From Desmonostoc geniculatum HA4340-LM1 (GTDB taxonomy: Bacteria > Cyanobacteriota > Cyanobacteriia > Cyanobacteriales > Nostocaceae): a stretch of 56,666 nt of DNA. The notes beneath the pieces are model-generated. The model ran no database searches, was not told the origin of the DNA, and saw nothing but the letters and a program-made list of their open reading frames with translations. Position numbers and translations under genes: made by a program. The first letter of the stretch is position 1, and each line of letters starts with the position of its first letter. The DNA lies in the NCBI GenBank assembly GCA_019359545.1, contig JAHHHB010000035.1, positions 1 through 56,666 of the forward strand, written 5' to 3'. Positions 14,755-23,663 of this stretch are shown here, in pieces.

Positions 14755-15621
14755 ATGAGTCGTAAAGGTCAATCGATAACTTTGTCTCTGCGGGAACAGG
14801 ATAAAGCTGAATTAGAAAACCTGGCGCTGGAGTTTGGTATGATGTGGGGCGATCGCCCGAATATCTCCAAATTGATCGAAGCGATCGCTCGCCATCATTT
14901 AATCGTTGGCAAAAATAATGACTGGACAGAAGTGCGTATCCGTGCTGTTGACCGTGCAATGCGCCTATTAACGGACATTGGGCAAAACGATCAAGCACAG
15001 ATAATAGCACAATTATTACTAGAACGTAGCGAACTACCAATACCCTTGCGTAGCGAAATCGAAAGTTTCTTAGGAAATTTATCCCCACAGTGGCGTGTGG
15101 AAATTGACCGTTACATCCTACGCCAGCAAGCGTTTCAACTCAGTTATCAAGATGCGAGACAACAAGTATTTAATTTTACTGTTCGCTATGCCAAAGTTAC
15201 GCCCCATGAAAAGCGTCAATATTTAGATTGTTGGTGTGAGGAGACCGAGGGTAACTTTGATGTCGAAGAATTACGACATAATTGGAGTTTGCGTTTAGAC
15301 CGTATTCAAGACGCTGCTGTTTTACCTGTTGCTGGTGAGTGGCGTACTGAGTTAGCACACATAGACGTAGAAATGCATCTACTGGGTAATTTAGGCTTTG
15401 CTTACCAAGCCAAACCAGAAGATAAAATAAGTGAATGGCTACCAGAGACACAACGGGTGAAGCGAGTTGTCAGGGGTGTCTCTAATACCTTTTGGTTCAT
15501 TCGTGAAATTATGCAATATACTCCTGATTGTGTCATCGTTTCGCCAGAAAACGTGCAAGTACTCATACTTGCAAAACTTAAAACTCTCTGTCAGCATTAC
15601 AGGTTAGAAGTTTCTTTGTGA
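14755..15621 (+). CDS. WYL-domain CRISPR regulator with RHH-like N-terminus
   Basis: Transcription regulator of the cyanobacterial CRISPR-linked WYL group; a relative next to the type I-D locus of Synechocystis 6803 (Sll7009) reduces crRNA levels. 288 residues. Residues 1-50 (QSITLSLREQDKAELENLAL, then NISKLIEAIARHHL) look like a ribbon-helix-helix DNA-binding unit. The middle is a helical linker, and the part from about 125 on (FQLSYQDARQQVFNFTVRYA) is the WYL beta-barrel-type sensor, followed by a C-terminal extension. It is divergent from cas3' and shares a 95-bp control region with it. Confidence 0.85.
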   Translation: MSRKGQSITLSLREQDKAELENLALEFGMMWGDRPNISKLIEAIARHHLIVGKNNDWTEVRIRAVDRAMRLLTDIGQNDQAQIIAQLLLERSELPIPLRSEIESFLGNLSPQWRVEIDRYILRQQAFQLSYQDARQQVFNFTVRYAKVTPHEKRQYLDCWCEETEGNFDVEELRHNWSLRLDRIQDAAVLPVAGEWRTELAHIDVEMHLLGNLGFAYQAKPEDKISEWLPETQRVKRVVRGVSNTFWFIREIMQYTPDCVIVSPENVQVLILAKLKTLCQHYRLEVSL

Positions 15622-15678
15622 AAATAAGTGGGGAATGGGGACTTGGACATTTACCAAGGACAAATGACAAAAGATAAA

Positions 15679-16209
15679 TTACCTTTCCCCTAAACAGGAG
15701 TAATCGCCAAATAACGAAAAGTTTCTCTTACAAGAACCTCCCAATAGTTTTGCTACTTCTGTAATCAACTGTGTAGGATTTGAAGGCTTTTTCATATAAC
15801 TTTGAAATCCACATGCAAGAGCCTGTTTATAAGCTCGATTTTCAGCACGATCGCTAAAGGCGATCGCTGGAATTTCTCTAATTTGTGCCGACGCATATGT
15901 TCGGATTTTTTTGATTAGCAAATATCCAGAATTACCTGGCATATCAATGTTGCTAATCAAAAGATCCACTGTTACTTTTTTAACAATTTCAAATGCTTCT
16001 AAAGCTGATGAAGTAGTAATTACACTAATTCCATAAATTTTAAGAACACGCGTAAACAAGGCAACAATATCTTCATTGTCATCTACTACAAGAATTATTC
16101 TTCCTTTAAAAACACCTGTGTTTTTTCTACCTTTTTGATGATGAAAATTATCAAAATTTATGCTTACTCTATCTTCAAGAGGATGTGCATCCTCAAAATT
16201 GTTTGACAC
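15679..16209 (-). CDS. CheY-like receiver protein with Asn at the phospho-acceptor site
   Basis: Single-domain receiver protein, 176 residues, with an unusual 35-residue N-terminal extension and no output domain. The acidic pair Asp43-Asp44 (VVDDNED), Ser at the switch Thr/Ser position (AIAFSD) and Lys140 or Lys141 (SYMKKPS) are present. The phospho-acceptor position, three residues before the MPG motif, is Asn87 (LLISNIDMPG) instead of Asp, so normal phosphorylation is unlikely. It may act as a phosphorylation-independent partner or be a decaying gene. It lies between the CRISPR regulator and the phytochrome kinase, on the opposite strand to both. Confidence 0.85.
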   Translation of the reverse strand: MSNNFEDAHPLEDRVSINFDNFHHQKGRKNTGVFKGRIILVVDDNEDIVALFTRVLKIYGISVITTSSALEAFEIVKKVTVDLLISNIDMPGNSGYLLIKKIRTYASAQIREIPAIAFSDRAENRAYKQALACGFQSYMKKPSNPTQLITEVAKLLGGSCKRNFSLFGDYSCLGER

Positions 16210-16674
16210 GATGTAATAGCCTCCTGAGTTGGCTAATCAATTAGGGAGGAAGTCCTACAGGTAGCTAGCTGCGAACTAGCTGCCTAGTGGGCATCATTAT
16301 TGTTATCAACTTGATTAAATCAAGTTTTGTTGTCACTAGTCTTATTTCTTTAGATATATTAAATTTGCTTGTTTTTTGAAATCTGGTGTTTTTTTACCCA
16401 TAGGCATATTCTTAGCGTTTGAGTACTGTTTGTCATGTTTTGTGATATTAACTACAACAAGCAAAAGTATTTATCAAGTAAATCTTAAGTAAGGGAGTCA
16501 AGATGAACACTGGTGTCCACCTCCCCGATTTCTTTGATAAGTCGGGGATCTAACTTTCCACGAACGATCGAGTAGGGCTATATGCGATCGCCTCCACACT
16601 TATCGGCATATACTTTAAAGAAATGTGACATTTAATTGCGCTATTGTAAAAATCAGCTTTACATCAGTTGATTT
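16210..16674. other. intergenic region upstream of phytochrome kinase
   Basis: 465 bp without a gene that I can support. It holds a GCTAGCTGC/GAACTAGCTGC inverted repeat near 16261-16285 and a palindrome TCCCCGA...TCGGGGA at 16522-16548, related to the one at 40735-40767. Two HIP1-like GCGATCG sites are near 16563-16590. The promoter of the kinase gene should lie here but no clear -35/-10 pair stands out. Confidence 0.6.
16522..16548. repeat. dispersed palindrome TCCCCGAnTTCT...AAGTCGGGGA
   Basis: Imperfect inverted repeat, arms TCCCCGATTT and AAGTCGGGGA, followed by TCT. The same element occurs in perfect form at 40735-40767. Confidence 0.7.
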
Positions 16675-19014
16675 ATGAGCCAGTCTGAAGATACCAACGC
16701 CCAAGCCACTGCTCTGACTAACCACGATTCCAAACCTATTCATATACCTGGCTCTATTCAACCTCATGGCGTACTGTTAGCACTCAATACCCAGCTAGAG
16801 ATAGTGCAAGTCAGCAACAATACCCAAGAATATTTGGGTAAAGAGCCAGAAGATTTGCTCAGTCAACCGCTGAGCTATTTGCTGGACAAGAGAAAAGTGG
16901 AAGTTGTTAAGCAGTGCTTGGTGAAAAAAATTGGTATTTCTAACGCTTTTAAAGTATTAATCAACACTTCAAATGGTGAACGATACTTTGATGCTATTGT
17001 TCATCGTACACAAGAGGCTGTGATTGTGGAGCTAGAACCGAGAGACTCGGAATCGGAGTTGAGTTTCTTGGGCTTTCATGATTTGCTGGGTGAAGCGATC
17101 GCTAAAATGCAAAGCACATCGAATCTGATAGAATTTTTGCACATTGCAGCAGAAAAACTCCGGGAAATCATCGGTTTTGATCGGGTAATGGTCTATCAAT
17201 TTGACGAGTCCGCAGCGGGTTCTGTGGTTGCAGAAGTCAAACGAGAAGATTTATCACCTTATTTAGGACTCCACTATCCCGCTACAGATATTCCAGCCCA
17301 AGCTAGGGAATTATACACACGCTGCTTTCTCCGCTTCATCCCCGATTTGACTGCCGAACATGTTAAGCTAGTCCCCACGGAAAATCCGACAATACATCAG
17401 CATCTTGACTTAAGCTACTGTATCCTACGGAGTTTTGATTCCTGTTGTATTGAATATCATCAAAACATGGAAGTGACGGCTCTTTTGGTGATTTCGCTGA
17501 TTCAAGATCAAAAACTGTGGGGATTAATATCTTGCCATCATCAAACACCAAAGTATATTGCTTACGAAGTGCTGAAAATGTGCGAATTTTTGGGACAGAT
17601 AGTTTCTTCAGAATTAGCGCACAAAATTAGTCACTCGGAATGGGATTATGAAGTCAAGCTCAAATCGCTACAGTCTGAGTTTCTCAACTCTATTTCCCAA
17701 GCAGACAATTTTATCGATGCTCTAATTAAACCTGAAATCCGTTTGTTGGATCTTGTCAGCGCTTCGGGAGCAGCGATTTGTCTGGATAATGAAGTTACCC
17801 TCGTAGGAGCAACACCGAATATTCACCAGGTGCGGGCACTCATTGAATGGGCGGATACCCAAGTTAATGACAACTTGTTTTCCACTGATTCTTTGCCAAA
17901 GCTTTACCCAGAGGCGTTGATATTTAAAGATACTGCTAGTGGTTTGTTGCTACTGCGAATTTCTCAAGTCCGACGGTATTACATCCTTTGGTTTCGTCCT
18001 GAAGTTATCCAAACGGTAAATTGGGCGGGTAATCCCAAGGAATCAATTCAAGCCCAAGCAGATGGTAGCGTTACCGTATCTGCGCGAAAATCTTTTGCCG
18101 CTTGGCAAGAAACAGTGAGATTAACTTCTCTACCTTGGAGGACGTCCGAACTTGAGAGTGCCCTCAGTCTGAGAAATGCGATCGTTGGTATTGTACTCTC
18201 TAAGGCCGATGAGTTAGCGAAAATTAACCTAGAGTTAGAACGCAGCAATCAAGAACTAGCCTCCTTTGCCTACGCTGCTTCCCATGACCTCAAGGAACCT
18301 TTGCGCGGCATTTATAACTTCTCAACGGTACTGTTAGAAGACTATGCCCAAATATTAGATGATGAGGGGATTGAATGCTTGCAGACAGTAGTCTCTTTGT
18401 CTGTACGCATGGAAACACTCATTAATGCTCTGCTGCGACTTTCTCAGTTAGGACAAGCACAACTGCGAGAGCAAGCAACCGACCTCAATGAATTAGTCGC
18501 CCAAGTGATTGAAGTCTTTGGTGCTAGTCGCCAAAACTCTGGGTTTTTTGATGTTCGCATTCCTCGACCTTTACCCATAATTCAGTGCGATCGCGTTCTT
18601 GTCAACGAAGTCTTCAGTAACCTCATTGGTAATGCCTTCAAATACAACGATAAAGCCGAAAAATGGGTTGAGATTGGCTACTTGTCTCAAGATGAGGGAG
18701 ATGAGGGAGATGAGGGAGTAGGGGAGCAGGAGAAAATGCCCCATGCCCCATGCCCCATGCCCCATGCCCCATGCCCAATGCCCCATGCCCCATGCCCAAT
18801 CTTTTATGTCCGCGATAACGGTATTGGAATTCCAGAACACCATCTAGAAACCATCTTTAGACTATTTAAGCGGCTGCACTCCCAGGAAAAATACGGCGGC
18901 GGTGCAGGTGCTGGACTAGCTATTGTTAAGAAAATTGTCGAGCTGCACAACGGTCAAATTTGGGTGGAATCTACCGTAGGCATTGGCTCGATATTCTATT
19001 TTACGCTGGAATAG
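16675..19014 (+). CDS. phytochrome-like sensor histidine kinase
   Basis: Red/far-red light sensor kinase, 779 residues: N-terminal PAS (PIHIPGSIQPHG near residue 22), GAF (about 140-310), PHY (about 325-500), HisKA and HATPase. The chromophore pocket is recognisable: PATDIP with its Asp, RVMVYQFD, and Cys257 aligned with the bilin Cys of Cph1-type phytochromes (RSFDSCCIEY); the usual next His is Cys258. His near 537 is the phosphorylation site (AASHDLKEPLRG), and the N box (NLIGNAFKYND) and DNGIGI are present. About 35 residues of repeat-derived sequence (MPHAPCP units) are inserted before DNGIGI. An Rcp1-type regulator follows, its likely partner. Confidence 0.9.
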   Translation: MSQSEDTNAQATALTNHDSKPIHIPGSIQPHGVLLALNTQLEIVQVSNNTQEYLGKEPEDLLSQPLSYLLDKRKVEVVKQCLVKKIGISNAFKVLINTSNGERYFDAIVHRTQEAVIVELEPRDSESELSFLGFHDLLGEAIAKMQSTSNLIEFLHIAAEKLREIIGFDRVMVYQFDESAAGSVVAEVKREDLSPYLGLHYPATDIPAQARELYTRCFLRFIPDLTAEHVKLVPTENPTIHQHLDLSYCILRSFDSCCIEYHQNMEVTALLVISLIQDQKLWGLISCHHQTPKYIAYEVLKMCEFLGQIVSSELAHKISHSEWDYEVKLKSLQSEFLNSISQADNFIDALIKPEIRLLDLVSASGAAICLDNEVTLVGATPNIHQVRALIEWADTQVNDNLFSTDSLPKLYPEALIFKDTASGLLLLRISQVRRYYILWFRPEVIQTVNWAGNPKESIQAQADGSVTVSARKSFAAWQETVRLTSLPWRTSELESALSLRNAIVGIVLSKADELAKINLELERSNQELASFAYAASHDLKEPLRGIYNFSTVLLEDYAQILDDEGIECLQTVVSLSVRMETLINALLRLSQLGQAQLREQATDLNELVAQVIEVFGASRQNSGFFDVRIPRPLPIIQCDRVLVNEVFSNLIGNAFKYNDKAEKWVEIGYLSQDEGDEGDEGVGEQEKMPHAPCPMPHAPCPMPHAPCPIFYVRDNGIGIPEHHLETIFRLFKRLHSQEKYGGGAGAGLAIVKKIVELHNGQIWVESTVGIGSIFYFTLE
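18690..18801. repeat. heptamer repeats inserted in frame in the kinase ATPase domain
   Basis: GATGAGGGA units (18692-18720) are followed by CCCATGC-type heptamers (18737-18799). The two blocks are roughly complementary in composition (G-rich then C-rich). Translated as EGDEGDEG then three MPHAPCP units. Confidence 0.9.
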
Positions 19015-19066
19015 TTTAAGATAGTGACCAAATATATATTTTTGTTAAGTTGTTTTAAGACCACGA

Positions 19067-19540
19067 ATGACAAAAAAACTTCATGAACCTCTGCTTGTTG
19101 TTGAGGACAGCAATGAAGATTTTCGGATGCTACAACGTCTGATGCGGCGGATGTCCGTCCAGAACCCCATACATCGTTGTACTAATGGGGATGAGGTTTT
19201 AGAGTTCCTCTATCAACAAAAGAGGGATATCTACGACCAAGGTAAGGACTCATGCAACTTTCAAGTAGCATTACGACCCTCTGTGATCTTGCTCGATCTA
19301 AATTTGCCGGGTATTGATGGCCGTGACATCCTAACTCGGCTCAAGCAAGACAAGAGTTTCAAGGAAATCCCCGTCGTTGTTTTTACCACATCATCGAACC
19401 CTAAGGATATTGAGTTGTGCTACCAAAAGGGCGCAAATGGATACCTAGTAAAGCCGATGGATGCTCAAGAACTAAAAAAGACGATTCAGGCTTTCGTAGA
19501 CTATTGGCTTGAAGCGAATACGCCGCCCGTCTTGGATTAG
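19067..19540 (+). CDS. Rcp1-like response regulator
   Basis: Single-domain CheY-like regulator of the Rcp1 family, which take phosphate from cyanobacterial phytochromes. 157 residues. Full receiver site: acidic Glu13-Asp14 (VVEDSNED), phospho-acceptor Asp77 (VILLDLNLPGIDG), Thr in VVFTTSSNPKD and Lys129 (GYLVKP). The loop before Asp77 is long, as in Rcp1. It begins 52 bp after the phytochrome stop codon in the same direction, so co-transcription and partnership are likely. Confidence 0.92.
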   Translation: MTKKLHEPLLVVEDSNEDFRMLQRLMRRMSVQNPIHRCTNGDEVLEFLYQQKRDIYDQGKDSCNFQVALRPSVILLDLNLPGIDGRDILTRLKQDKSFKEIPVVVFTTSSNPKDIELCYQKGANGYLVKPMDAQELKKTIQAFVDYWLEANTPPVLD

Positions 19541-19936
19541 TTTGTTTATGTTCTGCTGATGAGGCAGTAAGGACAAAGGGATAACAAAAAATATGGCTTA
19601 GAGGGCACAGAGGCATTTTGGTCTTTGAGTCACTGTGTTTGCTGCCTAGAAAATAGGGGGTAGAGACGCGATTAACCGCGTCTGTACAGGAGTGAGGAGT
19701 GGGGGAGGAAATATTTTTGATGTTTCGATCGTGGGATTTTTTCGTGAATGAGTGACTCTGATTGGTTTTCCCATTTTCCTATCTTTCTTAGTGCCTTGCA
19801 GTATTGGCGATCGCTTTAGGATTGGTAAAGAATTTAGATTTTATTTATATTTATTTTATATTATTTTTAGAATTATGCAATAAACCACAATCTGGATAAA
19901 AGGGATCTACATAGCTCCCAAATCCTCATACTTAAT
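19541..19936. other. intergenic region with dispersed palindrome
   Basis: 396 bp with no supported gene. Contains a degenerate AGACGCGAT palindrome at 19664-19683 and a GCGATCGC site near 19807, then a very AT-rich stretch (19830-19880) that probably holds the promoter of the hybrid kinase. The start of the downstream gene is 20 bp beyond an unclear ribosome site. Confidence 0.55.
19664..19683. repeat. dispersed palindrome AGACGCGATtaaCCGCGTCT
   Basis: Degenerate copy of the AGACGCGATnnATCGCGTCT element seen at 3139, 32429 and 44602. Confidence 0.7.
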
Positions 19937-21667
19937 ATGTTGGACACATGGACGCTACTCATCATCGATGATTGTGCAGCAGATCGGAAAATCTATCGTC
20001 GATATCTTTTGAAAGATCCGCACCAGTCCTACCAGATTTTGGAGGCAGACTGTGCAGAAGAAGGACTCGCTTTGTGTCACAAAACACGCTGCGATGTTAT
20101 TTTGCTGGATTATTGTCTACCCGATCAAAGTGGGTTAGAACTCTTCGATCGGATGCAGCAGGAGATTTTTAAGACTTCTGTGCCTGTGATTATGTTAACA
20201 GGGCGTGGTGATGAAGAGGTTGCTGTGCAAGCAATGAAACGAGGTGCGCTGGATTATTTAGTCAAGCAACATCTGACACAGGATGTACTGCAACTAGCAG
20301 TCCGTAACGCTATCAAGCAATTGTGCTTGCAAGCCCAACTCAGTAAAACTCAGGATCAGCAGCGGTTAATTGCTACAACTGCTTTGAGAATTCGCCAGTC
20401 TCTCAACCTAGAGGAAATTTTGGATACGGCTGTAGCGGAGGTGCAGCAACTTCTGAAATGCGATCGCGTGATGGTATATCAGTTCGCCCCAAATAGAGAC
20501 GGTACAATAGTTGCCTCCTCAGTTGAGTCACATGACATTGTAGCGCTGTGCGATCGTCGCGTCGGGGCTGGGGACTCTTTAGTGGGGACTGGGGACTGGG
20601 TACTGGGGGAGGAAACTAGGCACAGAAGACGGACAACAGGAATAACCTATGCCCAATCCCCAATCCCCAATCCCCAATCCCCAATCCCTCATATTTACGA
20701 GCTTGGCTTGTGTAATCGTTTGAGTTTGAGAGAGCAATTTAACAGTGAATCAAATCTGGTGGTTCCGATTAATCTGAGCAACAATGGAAACCCAACTCCC
20801 AAGCTTTGGGGTTTGTTGATTGCTCATCATAATTCAGGAGAGCGACAGTGGCAAGCTGATGATGCCCAAATGCTGAATGAAGTGTCGGTGCAACTAGCCA
20901 TTGCTATCCAACAAGCGGAATTGCTAGCCCAAACTCAAGCAGCCCTCGCCAAAGAAAAGCAACTCAATGCATTTAAATCCCAAATTATTGGAACGGTTTC
21001 GCACGAATATCGAACGCCTTTGACTTCAATTTTGGCTGCTGCATCAACTTTGGTAAAACATAGCCAGCAACTCGATGAGTTAAGACAGCAGAAGTTTCTG
21101 GGAATTATTGAACAAAAAGCCAGGTATATGTCTAAACTTGTGGACAATATGCTTTTAGTTAATCAATTTGAAGTGGAAAAACCTAAGCTGAAGCCAACGC
21201 CGCTCGATTTATTACAATTTTTTTCTGATTTGATCGAACAAGAGCGAGAAACAACAGGCGATCGCCACGAGTTGATTTTTAAGATTACGGGAAACAATCA
21301 GGGCTTCTGGGGCGATCGCGGGCTTTTGCAGCAAATTTTTATTAACTTAATGTCCAATGCAATTAAGTATTCTCCTGATGGAGGTACTGTAGAGTTTCAC
21401 CTGATGGGCAAAGAATCACAAGTCATTTTTTCCATCGAAGATCGGGGAATTGGTATCCCCATCGCAGATCAAGAAAATTTGTTTCAATCTTTCAGTAGGG
21501 GAAGTAACGTTGATACAATTCCTGGCACAGGCTTAGGGCTGGCGATCGCCAAAGCTTGTGTAGAGTTACATGGTGGTAATATCACTTTATCCAGTGAAGT
21601 TGGACGAGGAACTAAAGTTACAGTTAGCTTACCTAAGGTATTCCCAATAGATCAATTATCGCCATAG
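19937..21667 (+). CDS. hybrid response regulator / GAF sensor histidine kinase
   Basis: Kinase of 576 residues: N-terminal receiver (Asp58 in VILLDYCLPDQSG, Lys in DYLVKQ), GAF (about 150-330), HisKA with His356 (GTVSHEYRTPLTS) and a HATPase with DRGIGIP and GTGLGLAIAKA. The receiver at the N-terminus means the kinase is probably controlled by an upstream kinase, plausibly the phytochrome next door. The GAF contains RVMVYQF, as in bilin-binding GAFs, but I see no clear bilin Cys. About 45 residues of repeat-derived sequence ([13 protein letters not shown]) interrupt the GAF. Third gene of the signalling cluster, 396 bp after the Rcp1-like gene. Confidence 0.9.
   Translation: MLDTWTLLIIDDCAADRKIYRRYLLKDPHQSYQILEADCAEEGLALCHKTRCDVILLDYCLPDQSGLELFDRMQQEIFKTSVPVIMLTGRGDEEVAVQAMKRGALDYLVKQHLTQDVLQLAVRNAIKQLCLQAQLSKTQDQQRLIATTALRIRQSLNLEEILDTAVAEVQQLLKCDRVMVYQFAPNRDGTIVASSVESHDIVALCDRRVGAGDSLVGTGDWVLGEETRHRRRTTGITYAQSPIPNPQSPIPHIYELGLCNRLSLREQFNSESNLVVPINLSNNGNPTPKLWGLLIAHHNSGERQWQADDAQMLNEVSVQLAIAIQQAELLAQTQAALAKEKQLNAFKSQIIGTVSHEYRTPLTSILAAASTLVKHSQQLDELRQQKFLGIIEQKARYMSKLVDNMLLVNQFEVEKPKLKPTPLDLLQFFSDLIEQERETTGDRHELIFKITGNNQGFWGDRGLLQQIFINLMSNAIKYSPDGGTVEFHLMGKESQVIFSIEDRGIGIPIADQENLFQSFSRGSNVDTIPGTGLGLAIAKACVELHGGNITLSSEVGRGTKVTVSLPKVFPIDQLSP
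20561..20692. repeat. heptamer repeats inserted in frame in the GAF domain
   Basis: A GGGGACT-type block (20567-20612) and a CCCCAAT-type block (20651-20686) frame a short unique stretch. The two blocks are near-complementary and could pair into a hairpin. The reading frame is kept throughout. Confidence 0.88.
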
Positions 21668-21707
21668 TCAGAATTCACAATTCAATAAATTGGCGTTGAT
21701 CATGAGA

Positions 21708-22202
21708 TTAATTTTGTGATTTTTCATCTCGAATTTCGATTTTATTAATTAGCCATTCTTTGATTGTTTTTCCGCAAGGCTCAGCACTTTGGCAATCATT
21801 GACATCTTCTAATTCATAAGATAATTGTACATTTTTGTTAACGTATTTATCTGGCTCACAAACATCAAATGTTGCGCCAACACTTTCATATAATTTACCA
21901 TTGCGATCGACAACGGTAACATAGCATTTTAAGTCACCATTTTGCATGTCTTTAATAGTGCCAAATGTCGGATTATCATTTTTAATGGGTGTTTCTTCAG
22001 ATGATACTGAATGATTAGTTTGTTTTTGATGTTCCTGATTATCTAGCTTTACTGAATTAGATTCAGAATTACTTTGGTTAGCTATTGCTGTGTTTTCTGG
22101 ATTCGGTTGATTATTTGGAGAAATAGTGTTGCCAGAGTTACCACAACTCGCAATCAAGATAGAGCAAAGAATGAATGTAGTGCTAAAGAGTGTTTTTTTC
22201 AT
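21708..22202 (-). CDS. putative lipoprotein, unknown function
   Basis: A 164-residue secreted lipoprotein. I choose the ATG at 22200-22202 (MKKTLFSTTFILCSILIASC), which gives a textbook lipoprotein signal with lipobox LIASC; the frame is open 13 codons further upstream but without a signal. After the Cys there is a Ser/Asn/Gln-rich linker of about 60 residues, then a small globular part (about 80-160) with four Cys residues that could form disulfides (CYVTVVD, DVCEPD, NDCQSAEPCG). No family recognised. It faces the hybrid kinase tail to tail. Confidence 0.75.
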   Translation of the reverse strand: MKKTLFSTTFILCSILIASCGNSGNTISPNNQPNPENTAIANQSNSESNSVKLDNQEHQKQTNHSVSSEETPIKNDNPTFGTIKDMQNGDLKCYVTVVDRNGKLYESVGATFDVCEPDKYVNKNVQLSYELEDVNDCQSAEPCGKTIKEWLINKIEIRDEKSQN

Positions 22203-22695
22203 TTTATTGATGTTCATTAAAGTGCAATAGACCGGACTCATGATATAATAAATTTTGTTAAATTACAGTAATTTGTAGGGTAGCTACCCTAGTTTGTACC
22301 TCACGAAAACAAGAAGTGTTATATGAATTTTGTCTATTATAGTTTTATGTATTTAAAGTTATAAATGGCAACGTGATATTTGCGGATAACGAACGGCGGT
22401 ATCTGCGGTTTTTATGTATTCTTCGGTAAGATGGTGAAAACAAGTTTCGATCCTAGTTAATGCAATACGGTTCGGTTAAGGTTTTTTGATGAAAATTTTA
22501 GATCTAAAGACGCGATAAATCGCCGTCTATACAACGATCGATCTTTCGTTTTGACGGCGATTTACCCTTGTCTCTTGGCTTAACCGAAGCGTATTACTAG
22601 TTAATGTATCTACATTAATGCTTAATAAAGCGTTAATTGCTGGATATTGATGTTTTGAGTATTTAAGAACTTTAAAAAATGGAAGTATTGATTTT
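22203..22695. other. intergenic region carrying a MITE
   Basis: 493 bp between the lipoprotein and truB, no gene supported. It contains the 134-bp element at 22463-22596. The rest is AT-rich. The truB start lacks a clear ribosome site. Confidence 0.6.
22453..22606. mobile_element. MITE, 134 bp, with 19-bp inverted repeats and 10-bp target duplication
   Basis: Element 22463-22596 begins CAATACGGTTCGGTTAAGG and ends with the inverted form of TAATACGCTTCGGTTAAGC (three mismatches in the 19-20 bp). It is flanked by a perfect direct repeat CTAGTTAATG (22453-22462 and 22597-22606). It encodes no protein; inside is a second inverted repeat AGACGCGATAAATCG. Size and layout fit a non-autonomous transposon of the Nezha kind described in Anabaena/Nostoc, but I cannot confirm the family. 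Confidence 0.8.
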
Positions 22696-23580
22696 GTGTT
22701 ATCTCAAGGTTTTCTCAACTTAAACAAACCATTTGACTGGACTTCCCACGACTGCGTGGCGCGGGTACGAAAATTGTTGCGCCTCAAACGTGTGGGACAT
22801 GCAGGAACATTAGATCCCGCAGCTACTGGAGTGTTACCCATTGCCTTTGGTAAAGCCACCAGACTATTACAATATTTGCCAGAAAGTAAAGCTTACAAAG
22901 CGACAATTCGGTTGGGTGTGCGTACCACAACCGATGATTTACAAGGCGAGATTATTAATTCTCAAGCTTGTGCTGGATTGCGTTTGGCACAAGTGAAACC
23001 TGTACTATCAAAATTTCAAGGCAAAATTGAGCAAATACCACCGAATTACAGTGCAATTCAAGTGGATGGAAAACGTCTGTATGACTTAGCGCGTAAAGGT
23101 GAAACAGTAGAAGTTCCGGTGCGGACAGTGGAGGTTTTTCACATAGAAATTTTGGACTGGCGGGAAGGAGATTTCCCGGAATTGGATGTGGCGATCGCCT
23201 GTGGAAGTGGTACATATATTAGAGCGATCGCTCGTGACTTAGGTGCAATTTTAGAAACTGGTGGCACCCTTGCGGCTCTAATCCGTACCGAAAGCAGTGG
23301 TTTCCATTTAACAGATAGTCTCACTTTGACGGATTTAGAAACACAACTACAAGCCGGGACGTTTCAACCGATTTCTCCAGATGCACCATTACAGCATTTG
23401 GCATCAGTTATTTTACCACTAACAGCTGCTCAAAAATGGTGTCAAGGTCAGCGAATTTCTTTAACTTTCGATGTTTCTGGAATAGTGCGAGTTTATGATC
23501 AAGAGACTCGCTTTTTAGGTATTGGAGAATTACAAAACGAAGTGTTGATTCCCCAAATGGTTTTTGAACCGATTTCTTAG
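22696..23580 (+). CDS. truB: tRNA pseudouridine-55 synthase TruB
   Basis: Makes pseudouridine 55 in the T loop of tRNAs. 294 residues from a GTG start. The family signature is complete: [15 protein letters not shown], then [17 protein letters not shown] with the catalytic Asp in TLDP, and [25 protein letters not shown]-terminal extension of about 60 residues resembles the PUA-like tail of bacterial TruB. The GTG is preferred because it opens directly into the conserved N-terminus. It stands alone here with no operon partner closer than 83 bp downstream. Confidence 0.95.
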   Translation: MLSQGFLNLNKPFDWTSHDCVARVRKLLRLKRVGHAGTLDPAATGVLPIAFGKATRLLQYLPESKAYKATIRLGVRTTTDDLQGEIINSQACAGLRLAQVKPVLSKFQGKIEQIPPNYSAIQVDGKRLYDLARKGETVEVPVRTVEVFHIEILDWREGDFPELDVAIACGSGTYIRAIARDLGAILETGGTLAALIRTESSGFHLTDSLTLTDLETQLQAGTFQPISPDAPLQHLASVILPLTAAQKWCQGQRISLTFDVSGIVRVYDQETRFLGIGELQNEVLIPQMVFEPIS

Positions 23581-23663
23581 ACTAACCTATTTAAGTCGGC
23601 GAGAAAAATTCAATGTATATGAACAAATATAAATTTATTTGTCACACAGGAGAACGGTGAGTA

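Noticed and set aside
14660..15088. N-terminal 143-residue extension of Cas3'
   Set aside because: The frame is open but runs antisense through the WYL gene, has no helicase content, and an ATG at 14659 gives a normal Cas3' start.
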